A DNA stretch of 64,000 nucleotides from JALZVT01 sp964611345 (GTDB lineage: Bacteria > Pseudomonadota > Gammaproteobacteria > Pseudomonadales > Azotimanducaceae): contig CAZSYU010000009.1 in NCBI GenBank assembly GCA_964611345.1, forward strand, positions 1-64,000. Direction: 5' to 3'. Shown one piece after another: positions 28,001 through 34,701 of this stretch. The notes below the pieces were generated by a model. It did no database searches. It saw only the letters and a list, made by a program, of their open reading frames with translations, and was not told the DNA's origin. The position numbers and the translations under genes are program-made. Each line of letters starts with the position of its first letter. The stretch's first letter is position 1.

Positions 28001-28095
28001 TGCACAAACCACCCAGCTGGTCGAATAACCCTGATGACTGGGAAAACGCCCGGCGACTTCTTGGCAACATTATTCTCGGCAACAGCTCGCTGTAG
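25003..28095 (+). CDS. Large secreted DUF4091/GH123-like glycosidase
   Basis: 1030 residues from a TTG with GGAG 6 bp upstream. An unusually long n-region (residues 1-56, including three AKQLS repeats) precedes the hydrophobic signal 'LAWLVVALLCANTAVLAQ'. Domains in order: N-terminal beta domain (about 77-185, 'RSLVAGVNTLRVTHPNG'); one 'LSPGGGVHPSVDQCASYQNDPV' domain (about 205-315); Pro/Thr-rich linker (to ~345); and the DUF4091/GH123-like part with 'KRFLYVDDEPAF' (likely catalytic Asp-Glu, near residue 735), 'YFMYNGRRPASG' and 'YSNGDGVLFYPG'. It is strongly similar to the divergent neighbour over the whole catalytic part but has one middle domain, not two. Likely a secreted or surface glycosidase. 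Confidence 0.88.
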   Translation: MKIWPTRGALQGPALCVRAACLLSEQQTRQQQALRTITPKTKQLSAKQLSAKQLSAWKLAWLVVALLCANTAVLAQQEYIRGVRIVAPQQLVVDGTVPVSIRFLDSSNREVAPEPGRPIRVSPSGLYPCNNARCAAADYSEVFVTQPGQIDYTIYVRSLVAGVNTLRVTHPNGSSAMTTFQAVANQGGTPAANTAPVASTPTPSTPMRFGLANGTPSLTLGSCTEVVVNLLNSAGQRVALSNPRNVTLSPGGGVHPSVDQCASYQNDPVSIPGGRDSFTFYAYVVTPYQGLGAVTLSASGMEQLVIPFTAGNGAPAPAAPVPPPSVAGPTATPPPSSAPTAPPTAPIANLGDIGVWANSGEEKIVQEETRSFTRDTTNSHWDGTTIRTFGARNEVVSFNVIVDNRGADLNAVRADFNRLDSANYSLVSSNSSAANVFDWRNRPIEVFAVGYLRVHGLSRIAYELYDETHTPEKLRRPYQDLHPVGPAIGSGSWFDRPHHNKSYPDIAVPQEVQTTTRIRSGNSQSFWVDIYIPKDAPAGLLTGTVRVTNGSQAIANIPVEITVANFTLNDESQAKSMVFLGDLDIAERYFTGSGAAGQLPQSSYADYRRVIDRHFMLAWRHRLSLIDGNALVAFSTTPTDAPNQDWQRRLRGDLYTADNGYVGPGANLPHDVFSIGTYSNWLRWWNLANYDPAYPNYDSSLPRQTLINTLNSRTDQWENWFRNNAPNVKRFLYVDDEPAFSTSRDPNFSTVDFANLVSGIVKNNPGPGGDLQTFITASPLGYEHELPDTNILGDVIAHGETAPWNAATNALNADPDREYFMYNGRRPASGTFVIDDDGVALRELPWGQYKLGIERWFYWSSTYYDNFQGGPSLRNLAEVDAQGPNYRRGSQTNVFKSAQTFGGHTHFDASIGETGWNYSNGDGVLFYPGTDQVFPEENLNLQGPIASLRLKYWRRGVQDVIYLEQAMARDPVATQAIINEMVPEVMWELGVANPLDPTYVHKPPSWSNNPDDWENARRLLGNIILGNSSL
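25124..25168 (+). repeat. Three perfect 15-bp tandem repeats
   Basis: The unit cgaaacaactcagcg occurs three times in direct tandem (25124-25138, 25139-25153, 25154-25168). It encodes the repeated AKQLS in the n-region of the secreted protein's signal peptide. The 15-bp length preserves the frame. Confidence 0.95.
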
Positions 28096-28107
28096 TCGGT
28101 ACTTTTT

Positions 28108-28734
28108 TCACTTGGGCGCCTGGGATCCCAGCTCCGGTCGCGGACGATTGCGGTCAAGGTAGCGGAAACGCCACCACGCGTTATAAGGGTGCACATCGTG
28201 AGTCGGGCCATTGGCATTTTCCAGCGGCTCGCCCTGATTCGCCCAGGCGAAGATAGAACCGGCCAGATTCACCACCCGTCCAGCGGGGGCCGAAGAGGCT
28301 CTCGCAGGACTGGAAGACTCCCGGGCTAGAAGGTCACGCGCCGCGATCGACGATCGCACACCCACTGTGCAATAGAACACCAGATCCCGGTCCGGATATC
28401 GCCGTCGCAACTCATCGACCTGCATGGGTGTAGGTGCATGGACGGCACCCGGCAGATGACTGCGTTCGTATTCACCCGCCGCACGCACATCCACCAGCAG
28501 TGCATCCGCATATTCCGTCTTAAGGGCCGCCACAGAGATGTGGGTGACCTCGGCATAATCCGCCGCGATTTCGCGTTCGAGTTCGACCAGCCGATGGGCC
28601 GCAGGCGAGCTATTTTCGAGCCCAATGACCCCGCTGGAGACCATGAGAAGCCCCCAAAACAACAGCTTAGCCAGGCGCAATCCCCCTGGTTTAGGCCGCC
28701 GGGCCAGCACTTCCGATGGCGAGGGTTCAACCAT
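28108..28734 (-). CDS. Membrane-anchored rhodanese-domain protein
   Basis: 208 residues from the ATG at 28734 (GGAG a few bases upstream); the frame extends to 28866 but would overlap the divergent gene. An N-terminal hydrophobic anchor ('LLFWGLLMVSSGVIGLE') precedes a rhodanese domain: 'DALLVDVRAAGEYERSHLPGAVHAP' and the active loop 'LVFYCTVGVRSS' with the catalytic Cys intact. After the loop come a low-complexity Ser/Ala/Pro insert, then 'VVNLAGSIFAWANQGEPL' and 'HDVHPYNAWWRFRYLDR'. Rhodaneses carry persulfide sulfur; a periplasmic location is inferred from the anchor. It converges with the GH123-like gene 12 bp away. Confidence 0.85.
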   Translation of the reverse strand: MVEPSPSEVLARRPKPGGLRLAKLLFWGLLMVSSGVIGLENSSPAAHRLVELEREIAADYAEVTHISVAALKTEYADALLVDVRAAGEYERSHLPGAVHAPTPMQVDELRRRYPDRDLVFYCTVGVRSSIAARDLLARESSSPARASSAPAGRVVNLAGSIFAWANQGEPLENANGPTHDVHPYNAWWRFRYLDRNRPRPELGSQAPK

Positions 28735-28755
28735 GAAACTTATCTCCGGTATAAT
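28726..28755 (+). promoter_or_regulatory. Putative sigma-70 promoter for the small exported protein
   Basis: A perfect TATAAT -10 lies at 28750-28755, with a weak TTCAAC -35 at 28726-28731 (18-bp spacer). The expected start of transcription near 28762 would give a leader of about 37 nt, with GGGAG (28785-28789) ahead of the ATG at 28799. Confidence 0.45.
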
Positions 28756-28798
28756 GGTCGTATACTTACCACAAATTTCAGACCGGGAGCTCAGGCGC

Positions 28799-29266
28799 AT
28801 GTTCAAACTATTTTCTCGGGGGGGTTCAGCCATCCCCGCTAACACTTCTTTCCTGCGAGCGGCCAAGATCGCCGCTGTAGGCCTGGGCTTTGCCCTCGTT
28901 GCGCCTCTGGGCGCGTTCGCTTCGGGCGGCGGCGGCGGCGGCTACTCTGGCGCAGGTTCAGCCGGCGTCCCCACACCGGCTCCCCGACAAGTGGATGAAG
29001 TGTATGAGTTCGGCAAGTCGATCTACCTTGGTCGAGCACCTGGCAGCCAAAAGATTAAGTACTGCGTGAAAGTAGACGGGGAGACCAAAAAACTCCGCGG
29101 CCGGACTTTGCGTCAGTATAAGGGCAGCAAGCAGGTTGACTTCGCCAATGCGCTCTACAACTGCGAAGCCCCTGAGGAGCGCGCGCTACTCAAGATCAAG
29201 CGCGAAGAAGTCGCTTACGTTCTGTACTACCTGAACAAGCGTTACAAGCTCGATCTGCAGTCGTAA
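28799..29266 (+). CDS. Small exported protein, cytochrome-c-like without haem motif
   Basis: 155 residues from the ATG at 28799, which has GGGAG upstream; the longer frame from 28625 overlaps the rhodanese gene. The signal peptide is 'IAAVGLGFALVAPLGAFA', followed by a Gly-rich linker. The mature core 'FGKSIYLGR', 'IKYCVKVDGETKKLRGRTLRQYKG', 'FANALYNCEAPE' and 'YVLYYLNKRYKL' resembles the helical layout of small periplasmic c-type domains but has no CXXCH; two isolated Cys remain that could form a disulfide. Divergent from the rhodanese gene across 64 bp. Function unknown. Confidence 0.65.
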   Translation: MFKLFSRGGSAIPANTSFLRAAKIAAVGLGFALVAPLGAFASGGGGGGYSGAGSAGVPTPAPRQVDEVYEFGKSIYLGRAPGSQKIKYCVKVDGETKKLRGRTLRQYKGSKQVDFANALYNCEAPEERALLKIKREEVAYVLYYLNKRYKLDLQS

Positions 29267-30709
29267 CTAGGTAGGTAACGCAGACGTCCTGGCGCTGTGG
29301 GCCCGCCAAAGGTCCCAGCCCACGGCGGCGGCAATCAGTGAGAATTCCAGCGCCACCACGGCGCCTGGAATTTCGTAGAGGCCCAGGCCTGCATTGCCCG
29401 AGAGGTTTATTCCCGTCACATAGCTCAACCCCAAAGCAATACTTGCAACCCAGGGTGTGACCCACTGTTGGCCGCGCAGCTTGAGCACAGCGAAGGGCAA
29501 CCACCACACGAGATACCAGGGGTTTAGCGCCGGCAAGACCAGAAGAAACACCCCAATCAGCCATACGAGCGGCAACTCTCCCAGGCGCGCGAGTCGCGCT
29601 GCGAATAGGTGTTGTGAGGCAACCTGCCCCGCTTGTGGCTGCGCAGCCATCTCGGCAAGCAACCAACGCGCCAACTGCCACAACCACAACAGCGTAAAGC
29701 TCCCCAACAGCACCGGTTTTACCGCGGCTGCAGTCAAACCCAGCGCCACAAGCCAGCTTTGCCATTCAAAGGCAAGCAGATACAGCGGCGCGTTGAACAA
29801 CCAATCGTCGCCCATCGCTCGCAGCCCTTCGGGTAGCCAAATCGCCTCGAGCGTTTGTTGGGCAAGCAGAAACGGCGCGCTTAACAGTCCAATCGCGCTC
29901 GCAAAGCCCAGCATCGCACGCCAGCGCAATGCGATTAGGAAGGGCGCGATAACCAGCGCAAAAGGTTTCACGCCCGTTGCAAGGCCAAGGCAAACACCCA
30001 ACCAAAACCAACGTTCTCGACAATAGAGCAAGAGTGCGAGTACAACAAAAAACGCGCCCATGACGTCAGGGTGAGCCGTGGTTGCAAACTCCTTGATCAA
30101 CAGGGGTGACCACGCGTAGAGCACCCAACCGCCAAACAACAGCGCCGAGCGCCCCGCACAGAGCTTAACCAACACCAGTAAAACACCAAGATCGGCAACC
30201 GCTGCCACCAATTGCAGGGGCCATACTTCACCGGGAGCGACTGCATAGCCCAGGGCGTACCACAGCTGCAGTGTCGGCCCATACACCGTAGCGACCCACG
30301 GGTAGTTAATGCCATCGAGTATCTCGACAAACCCATCACTAATACTCTCATTGTCAAACCAAAGCGCAGGCGCTGTACCATAGGGTTGCCAGGTTTCAAC
30401 CACCATTCGGCCATCCCAAAGGTAGCGGTAAAAATCGTCCTCCAGCACTGGAAACGTGCACACACCCAGCAGCCGGAACAACACGGCAAAGGCCAACAGC
30501 CAGCCGATAGCATCCCGCGGCGGCTGCGAGGTCTGCGCCAGCACCAGCACCAGCACCAGCACTATGGCTGTGGCCGCCCCATAGACCATGGCTGCCAGCG
30601 CGAGCGTCACATCACCATAGCCACGGGACGCAACCATCAGCACTGCGTACAGCAGAGCTGTACAGACACCAAAAATCTTTATCAAACTACTGGGGTTTTG
30701 TACGGTCAT
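29267..30709 (-). CDS. GT87-type polyprenyl-phosphate-sugar-dependent glycosyltransferase
   Basis: 480 residues from the ATG at 30709; the frame runs to 30856 but would overlap the divergent gene. A polytopic GT-C type membrane enzyme: 'FPVLEDDFYRYLWDGRM' carries the acidic pair in the first extracytoplasmic loop that is catalytic in this superfamily, followed by about ten hydrophobic helices and 'GVKPFALVIAPF' typical of DUF2029/GT87. These enzymes move mannose or another sugar from a polyprenyl-phosphate donor to lipids or glycans at the outer face of the membrane. The divergent GT2 gene is the expected donor-making partner. Confidence 0.82.
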   Translation of the reverse strand: MTVQNPSSLIKIFGVCTALLYAVLMVASRGYGDVTLALAAMVYGAATAIVLVLVLVLAQTSQPPRDAIGWLLAFAVLFRLLGVCTFPVLEDDFYRYLWDGRMVVETWQPYGTAPALWFDNESISDGFVEILDGINYPWVATVYGPTLQLWYALGYAVAPGEVWPLQLVAAVADLGVLLVLVKLCAGRSALLFGGWVLYAWSPLLIKEFATTAHPDVMGAFFVVLALLLYCRERWFWLGVCLGLATGVKPFALVIAPFLIALRWRAMLGFASAIGLLSAPFLLAQQTLEAIWLPEGLRAMGDDWLFNAPLYLLAFEWQSWLVALGLTAAAVKPVLLGSFTLLWLWQLARWLLAEMAAQPQAGQVASQHLFAARLARLGELPLVWLIGVFLLVLPALNPWYLVWWLPFAVLKLRGQQWVTPWVASIALGLSYVTGINLSGNAGLGLYEIPGAVVALEFSLIAAAVGWDLWRAHSARTSALPT

Positions 30710-30716
30710 ACCCTCT

Positions 30717-31472
30717 ATGTACCATGACAAGACAATTGGCGTCGTTATTCCGGCCCATAATGAAGAGCAGAGCATCGCTTTGGTGGTGCAGGAGCTCGTC
30801 GAAACAGGCTTGATTGACAAGATTGTCGTCTGCGACAACGCGTCCAGCGATACCACGGCCGCGACCGCGAGAGCGGCCGGAGCTTTAGTGGTCAGCGAAG
30901 CGGAAAAGGGCTACGGCGCGGCCTGCCTAAAGGCCATGGCTGAACTCACGGACGTTGATTGCACCGTCTTTGTCGACGGCGACCATTCGGTGTGCGCTAG
31001 TGAACTGCCGATACTGCTCGACGCCTGGCTCGCCGGTGCCGAGCTGGTCATCGGCTCGAGAACACTCGGCGAAATGGAGCAGGGCGCCCTGACTCCCCAT
31101 CAACGCTGGGGCAACCGACTAGCAAGTTTTCTGCTAACCACTCTATGGTCGACACCAGTAACGGACCTCGGTCCGTATCGCGCGATGGGGACCGACGCCC
31201 TGCAGGCACTGGCGATGCAAGAACGCACCTATGGCTGGACTGTGGAGATGCAGGCAAAGGCGCTCGCTGCTGGGCTAACTGTCGCCGAGGTCCCCGTGAC
31301 CAGTCTGCGGCGTATCGGCGTCTCCAAAGTCAGCGGCACCTGGCGCGGCAGCGTAGGTGCCGCGATCGGTATTTTGACGACTATCGCAAAGATTGGTGGC
31401 CCGTCGCTCTGGGCGCGCTTGCGCGCCCGGCTTTCAGGTTCTACGAAGAGCTCTCTACCCGTCGACACCTGA
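30717..31472 (+). CDS. GT2 family glycosyltransferase (polyprenyl-phosphate sugar synthase type)
   Basis: 251 residues. 'GVVIPAHNEEQSIALVV' opens the GT-A fold, 'IDKIVVCDNASSD' and 'DVDCTVFVDGDHSVCASE' supply the nucleotide and metal-binding acidic residues, and 'ELVIGSRTLGEMEQGALTPHQRWGNR' resembles dolichyl-phosphate mannose/glucose synthases. No C-terminal membrane helices are present. It would load a sugar onto a lipid carrier for the GT-C enzyme encoded divergently. The ATG at 30717 has almost no leader before it; the promoter must lie within the divergent gene or the transcript is leaderless. Confidence 0.85.
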   Translation: MYHDKTIGVVIPAHNEEQSIALVVQELVETGLIDKIVVCDNASSDTTAATARAAGALVVSEAEKGYGAACLKAMAELTDVDCTVFVDGDHSVCASELPILLDAWLAGAELVIGSRTLGEMEQGALTPHQRWGNRLASFLLTTLWSTPVTDLGPYRAMGTDALQALAMQERTYGWTVEMQAKALAAGLTVAEVPVTSLRRIGVSKVSGTWRGSVGAAIGILTTIAKIGGPSLWARLRARLSGSTKSSLPVDT

Positions 31473-31525
31473 GCTCCTGCGCTAACCAGTACTGTTAACA
31501 TTGCGTCCGAACACAAGGATTCATA

Positions 31526-32491
31526 GTGGAAGACGCTCTAATCGCTGCCAGCAGTTTTCTGGCGACACACGGCTATCTGGTAATTTTTGCCTGGGTGTTT
31601 CTCGACCAGGCCGCTTTGCCCATACCATCGCTGCCTATGCTGATTGCCGCCGGTGCTTTGGTGGCAACCGGCGTATTCGATCTCACTACAGTAATAGCAA
31701 CAGCAAGCCTGGCCGCTCTGCTGGCTGATGTGCTCTGGTATCAGCTTGGGAAGAAAGGCGGCGACAAGGCGATTAGCTATGTATGCAAGCTATCGCTCGA
31801 GCCCGCTAGCTGCGTAACCACCACCCGCAACGCCTTTGGGCGCTTTGGCCCAGTGACCATTGTGATCGCCAAGTATTTGCCTGGCGTCCAAACACTGGCT
31901 CCCGCATCCGCAGGATTTGTGGGCGCTCCGTTCTTCGGCTTTCTGGCGCTAGACCTGCTTGGCACACTGCTCTATGTGTTGCCACTCGTTATCGGTGGCT
32001 ATCTGTTTCAACCTCAACTGCTGAACGCCTTAAACACCATCGGCAATCTGAGTGGCGGTCTTGGCCTGCTATTATTTGCCATCGTCGGCAGTTACGTCGC
32101 TTTCAAAGCTGCGCAATGGATGGTGTTTCTTCGCGGTCACAGGTTGCGCCGTCTCACCGTCGAAGCCCTGCATGAGCGACGGCTGGCAGGCGAACCAATT
32201 ACGGTCATCGACTTACGCCAACGCCTCGACTACGAGTTTCAGCCGAGCATTATTCCCGGTGCTTTGCGAATCCCCATTACCGATATACCTGCCCGCAGTG
32301 CGGAGGTACCCGACGAGTTTGATGTGGCGCTGGTATGCACGTGACCTAGCGAAGCCTCGAGCGCTCGGGTAGCGCTGTATTTACAGAAGCACGGCATCCG
32401 CCGGGTGTTCCCGGTCGCCGGAGGCATGAGCCGCTGGCTCGAATTGGGCTACCCGGTAGAAAATGTCACGCCGCCCAGTCAGTTGACCTGA
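31526..32491 (+). CDS. DedA-rhodanese fusion with in-frame UGA (candidate selenoprotein)
   Basis: The GTG at 31526, with AAGGA upstream, opens a DedA/SNARE-associated membrane domain (about residues 1-200; 'VFLDQAALPIPSLPML', 'AKYLPGVQTLAPASAG', several helices), then a cytoplasmic rhodanese domain ('ITVIDLRQRLDYEFQPSIIPGA'). At codon 273 (32342-32344) a TGA interrupts 'VALVCT-[TGA]-PSEASSARVAL'. Known DedA-rhodanese proteins read C-[ST]-C-P-N-E-A-[ST]-S-A here, so the TGA replaces the second Cys exactly. The same frame continues for 48 codons of good rhodanese sequence ('GIRRVFPVAGGMSRWLELGYPVE') to a TGA at 32489. It is either a selenocysteine protein (321 residues, C-x-U site) or a fresh nonsense mutation. 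A read-through hairpin candidate is listed separately. Confidence 0.75.
32345..32376 (+). promoter_or_regulatory. Candidate bacterial SECIS hairpin after UGA
   Basis: Directly after the TGA (32342-32344) the sequence can fold: AGCG (32348-32351) with CGCT (32373-32376) as a lower stem, and CTCGA (32356-32360) with TCGGG (32365-32369), including one G-T pair, as an upper stem closing a GCGC loop at 32361-32364. The loop starts with G and lies 16 nt after the TGA, which fits the remembered rules for bacterial SECIS elements at their lower distance limit. The stem is short and GC-rich coding DNA often folds, so this is only suggestive. Confidence 0.35.
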
Positions 32492-32509
32492 GCGTCTAGT
32501 GCAGCAAGA

Positions 32510-33886
32510 CTAGTGGCCAGGCAACCCGTTTTGCTGAATCGACTCAATAAACAGATCGCGCACCAATAGGTCAAAATCCCGCAACTGCGCGCTCTCGCCA
32601 AACAAACGAACTGCATGAGCACCGACAAAACTGTTAGTCGCAACATTGTAGGTTTGGTCTGCTACCAGTTCTAATCCTGCACTGTCGCCATTCTCCAATA
32701 ACAGTTTGGCCACCTGCGCCCCGGTCAGGCGCAGGCTAACGAGGCCATTGCCGAACGGTTCAACATTCCACAGACTCCGCGCAGTCACCGAACCAGCACG
32801 AATAGCATCCCGCACCCCACCACGATTGTAATAGGCCAGATCCGCACCCGTGTGCTTTCGCAACACCTGCTCCATCCAGTCACGCAACTCATCAGGCAAT
32901 ATGTCACGCTCGGCGACGGCAATTTCGAAATCTACTTTTGCCGCCACTTTGGCTTCCCAGTTGTTCACTACGGCCGCCACTGCACTATCTGCTGCCGGTA
33001 ACTCAGCTCCAGTTACCAACGATCCACTAAGTAACGTAACGCCGCCATCAGCACCTAGCGCAAGCTCAATACGACCCACCGCTTTGCCGTATTCATGCGC
33101 CTGTGCAACCAGAGTGTTGCCCACTCGAACTGGTTGTTCGACCAGGGTATGAGAATGTCCGCCGACTATCACGTCGATATCGGCAACAGTTGCGGCCAGC
33201 AGCCGCTCTTGTTCATGCCCAGTATGTGACAGCACCACAATCAGATCTACTTCAGAGTGCAGTTGTGCGACGTGCTCGCGCAGAGTGGCTGCAACGTTTG
33301 CAAACGTCGTGCCTTCGTTGCCGGTCGGCGTAATCATCTGGGGAGTTTTATCGGTGAGCACGCCAATGATGCCGATCTTCAAACCGCCGCGTTCCACAAC
33401 GATGCTTGGCTTATCACCAAGTAACTCGCCATCAGGGCCACGTGCGGTGGATGCAAGCAGAGGAAAGTTAGCCGCTGCTTTTAAGCGGGCGATCTGACGC
33501 CAGCCATGATCAAATTCATGGTTACCCAACAGACCTACGTCGTAACCCATCAAGCTCATTACTTCATAAATTGGCACACCGGAAAACAGTGTGGATACTG
33601 GCGTGCCTGAGATTGCATCTCCGGCATCGAGTACCAACACGTTGTCATGCGCCGCACGCTGCTGCGCAAAGTACGCAGCTATGCGTGCCGCGCCGGCAGA
33701 CTCGTTACTCTCTGCGATGTGGCCATGCAAATCGTTGGTGTGCAAAATGACCAGCGTTTCTGTTGCCGACCCAGCCTGTATGCTCGGAGTTGATCCGTCA
33801 GACTCATCCAATACAGGCGAACTTGCGCAGCCAAGCAGCACACTAACTAGCGCACCAACAAACGACACTCGCCACCTGATAAACAT
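32510..33886 (-). CDS. 5'-nucleotidase/UshA-like metallophosphatase lipoprotein
   Basis: 458 residues with a lipoprotein signal 'SVLLGCASS'. The metallophosphatase domain shows 'LVILHTNDLHGHI', 'VLDAGDAISGTP', 'LLGNHEFDHGW' and 'VIVGGHSHT', the di-metal ligands of UshA/NadN enzymes. The C-terminal nucleotide-binding domain has 'LAYYNRGGVRDAIRAGSVT' and a shortened end compared with the usual ~520-550 residues. Likely periplasmic hydrolysis of nucleotides or related sugar phosphates. Its start directly abuts the SDR stop, so both are probably one transcript. Confidence 0.9.
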   Translation of the reverse strand: MFIRWRVSFVGALVSVLLGCASSPVLDESDGSTPSIQAGSATETLVILHTNDLHGHIAESNESAGAARIAAYFAQQRAAHDNVLVLDAGDAISGTPVSTLFSGVPIYEVMSLMGYDVGLLGNHEFDHGWRQIARLKAAANFPLLASTARGPDGELLGDKPSIVVERGGLKIGIIGVLTDKTPQMITPTGNEGTTFANVAATLREHVAQLHSEVDLIVVLSHTGHEQERLLAATVADIDVIVGGHSHTLVEQPVRVGNTLVAQAHEYGKAVGRIELALGADGGVTLLSGSLVTGAELPAADSAVAAVVNNWEAKVAAKVDFEIAVAERDILPDELRDWMEQVLRKHTGADLAYYNRGGVRDAIRAGSVTARSLWNVEPFGNGLVSLRLTGAQVAKLLLENGDSAGLELVADQTYNVATNSFVGAHAVRLFGESAQLRDFDLLVRDLFIESIQQNGLPGH

Positions 33887-34618
33887 CTAAAAAGTCTCGC
33901 TTTGGGCCGGTATAGCAAAGCCAGGAACGTCGATAGAATTCTTTACCCGCACTTCGCCATTGGCACCATTAGTCAGCAAGTCGATTACCTCATCGGCCAT
34001 GAGCGCGGCGGACATCATGCCGTACTCCGGTGCTTTGAAGGCTGCAGGCACAATTTGGGTATCAACGACGCCCGGGCAGATCACATTGATACGAATATTG
34101 TTTTCGGCATTGGCAGCAGCGACAGCACGCCCCAGACCGATCACGGCGTGCTTGGTGGCGGCGTACATCGGGTCGATGCCGAGCACACTAATGCCGGCGG
34201 TTGAGGCGGTTAGCGTAATCGCTCCGCCCCCATTGCGCATGTGAGGCAACAGGGCCTTCAACCCGTGATACATGCCATCCAGGTTTACCCCGACAATCTT
34301 TCGATACTGCGCAACACTCACGTTTTCGATGGCCAGAAACTCATCATCAGTGGGCACCGTCATAATGCCCGCATTGAGGTGCGCGTAGCTCGGCATCCCT
34401 AAATTCTTGATGCAACGCGCCACAGCAGCCTCTACTCGTTCGAGGTTTGTGACGTCGCAACCAATAAATTCACCGCCAATCTCTTGTGCCAGTGCAACAC
34501 CTGCGTCTGCGTTGATATCACACACGGCCACTTTGGCGCCCTGGGCCGCGAGGGCCCGACACACTTGTGCACCAATACCGGTTGCGGCCCCAGTGACCAG
34601 TGCCGTTTTATTTTTCAT
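33887..34618 (-). CDS. SDR family oxidoreductase
   Basis: 243 residues of the classical short-chain dehydrogenase type: cofactor loop 'TALVTGAATGIGAQV', 'CDVTNLERVEAAV', 'NAGIM', catalytic Ser in 'ITLTASTAG' and the Y-x-x-x-K 'MYAATKHAV'. The acidic 'CDINAD' after strand two favours NAD over NADP. Substrate is an unspecified alcohol or ketone. Divergent from the acyl-CoA synthetase gene, which would fit fatty or isoprenoid alcohol oxidation before activation. Confidence 0.88.
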   Translation of the reverse strand: MKNKTALVTGAATGIGAQVCRALAAQGAKVAVCDINADAGVALAQEIGGEFIGCDVTNLERVEAAVARCIKNLGMPSYAHLNAGIMTVPTDDEFLAIENVSVAQYRKIVGVNLDGMYHGLKALLPHMRNGGGAITLTASTAGISVLGIDPMYAATKHAVIGLGRAVAAANAENNIRINVICPGVVDTQIVPAAFKAPEYGMMSAALMADEVIDLLTNGANGEVRVKNSIDVPGFAIPAQSETF

Positions 34619-34701
34619 ACCATTCTCAACTTCTGCAGCTGGTCATCGTAACGCGCGGGGCCTTAGACTGCATCAGGCCGTACTCATACTCAGGAGCACT
34701 C

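Noticed and set aside
28081..28109. Terminator after the plus-strand GH123-like gene
   Set aside because: A T6 tract exists, but the only stem in front of it is 4-5 bp and lies too far from the T-tract.
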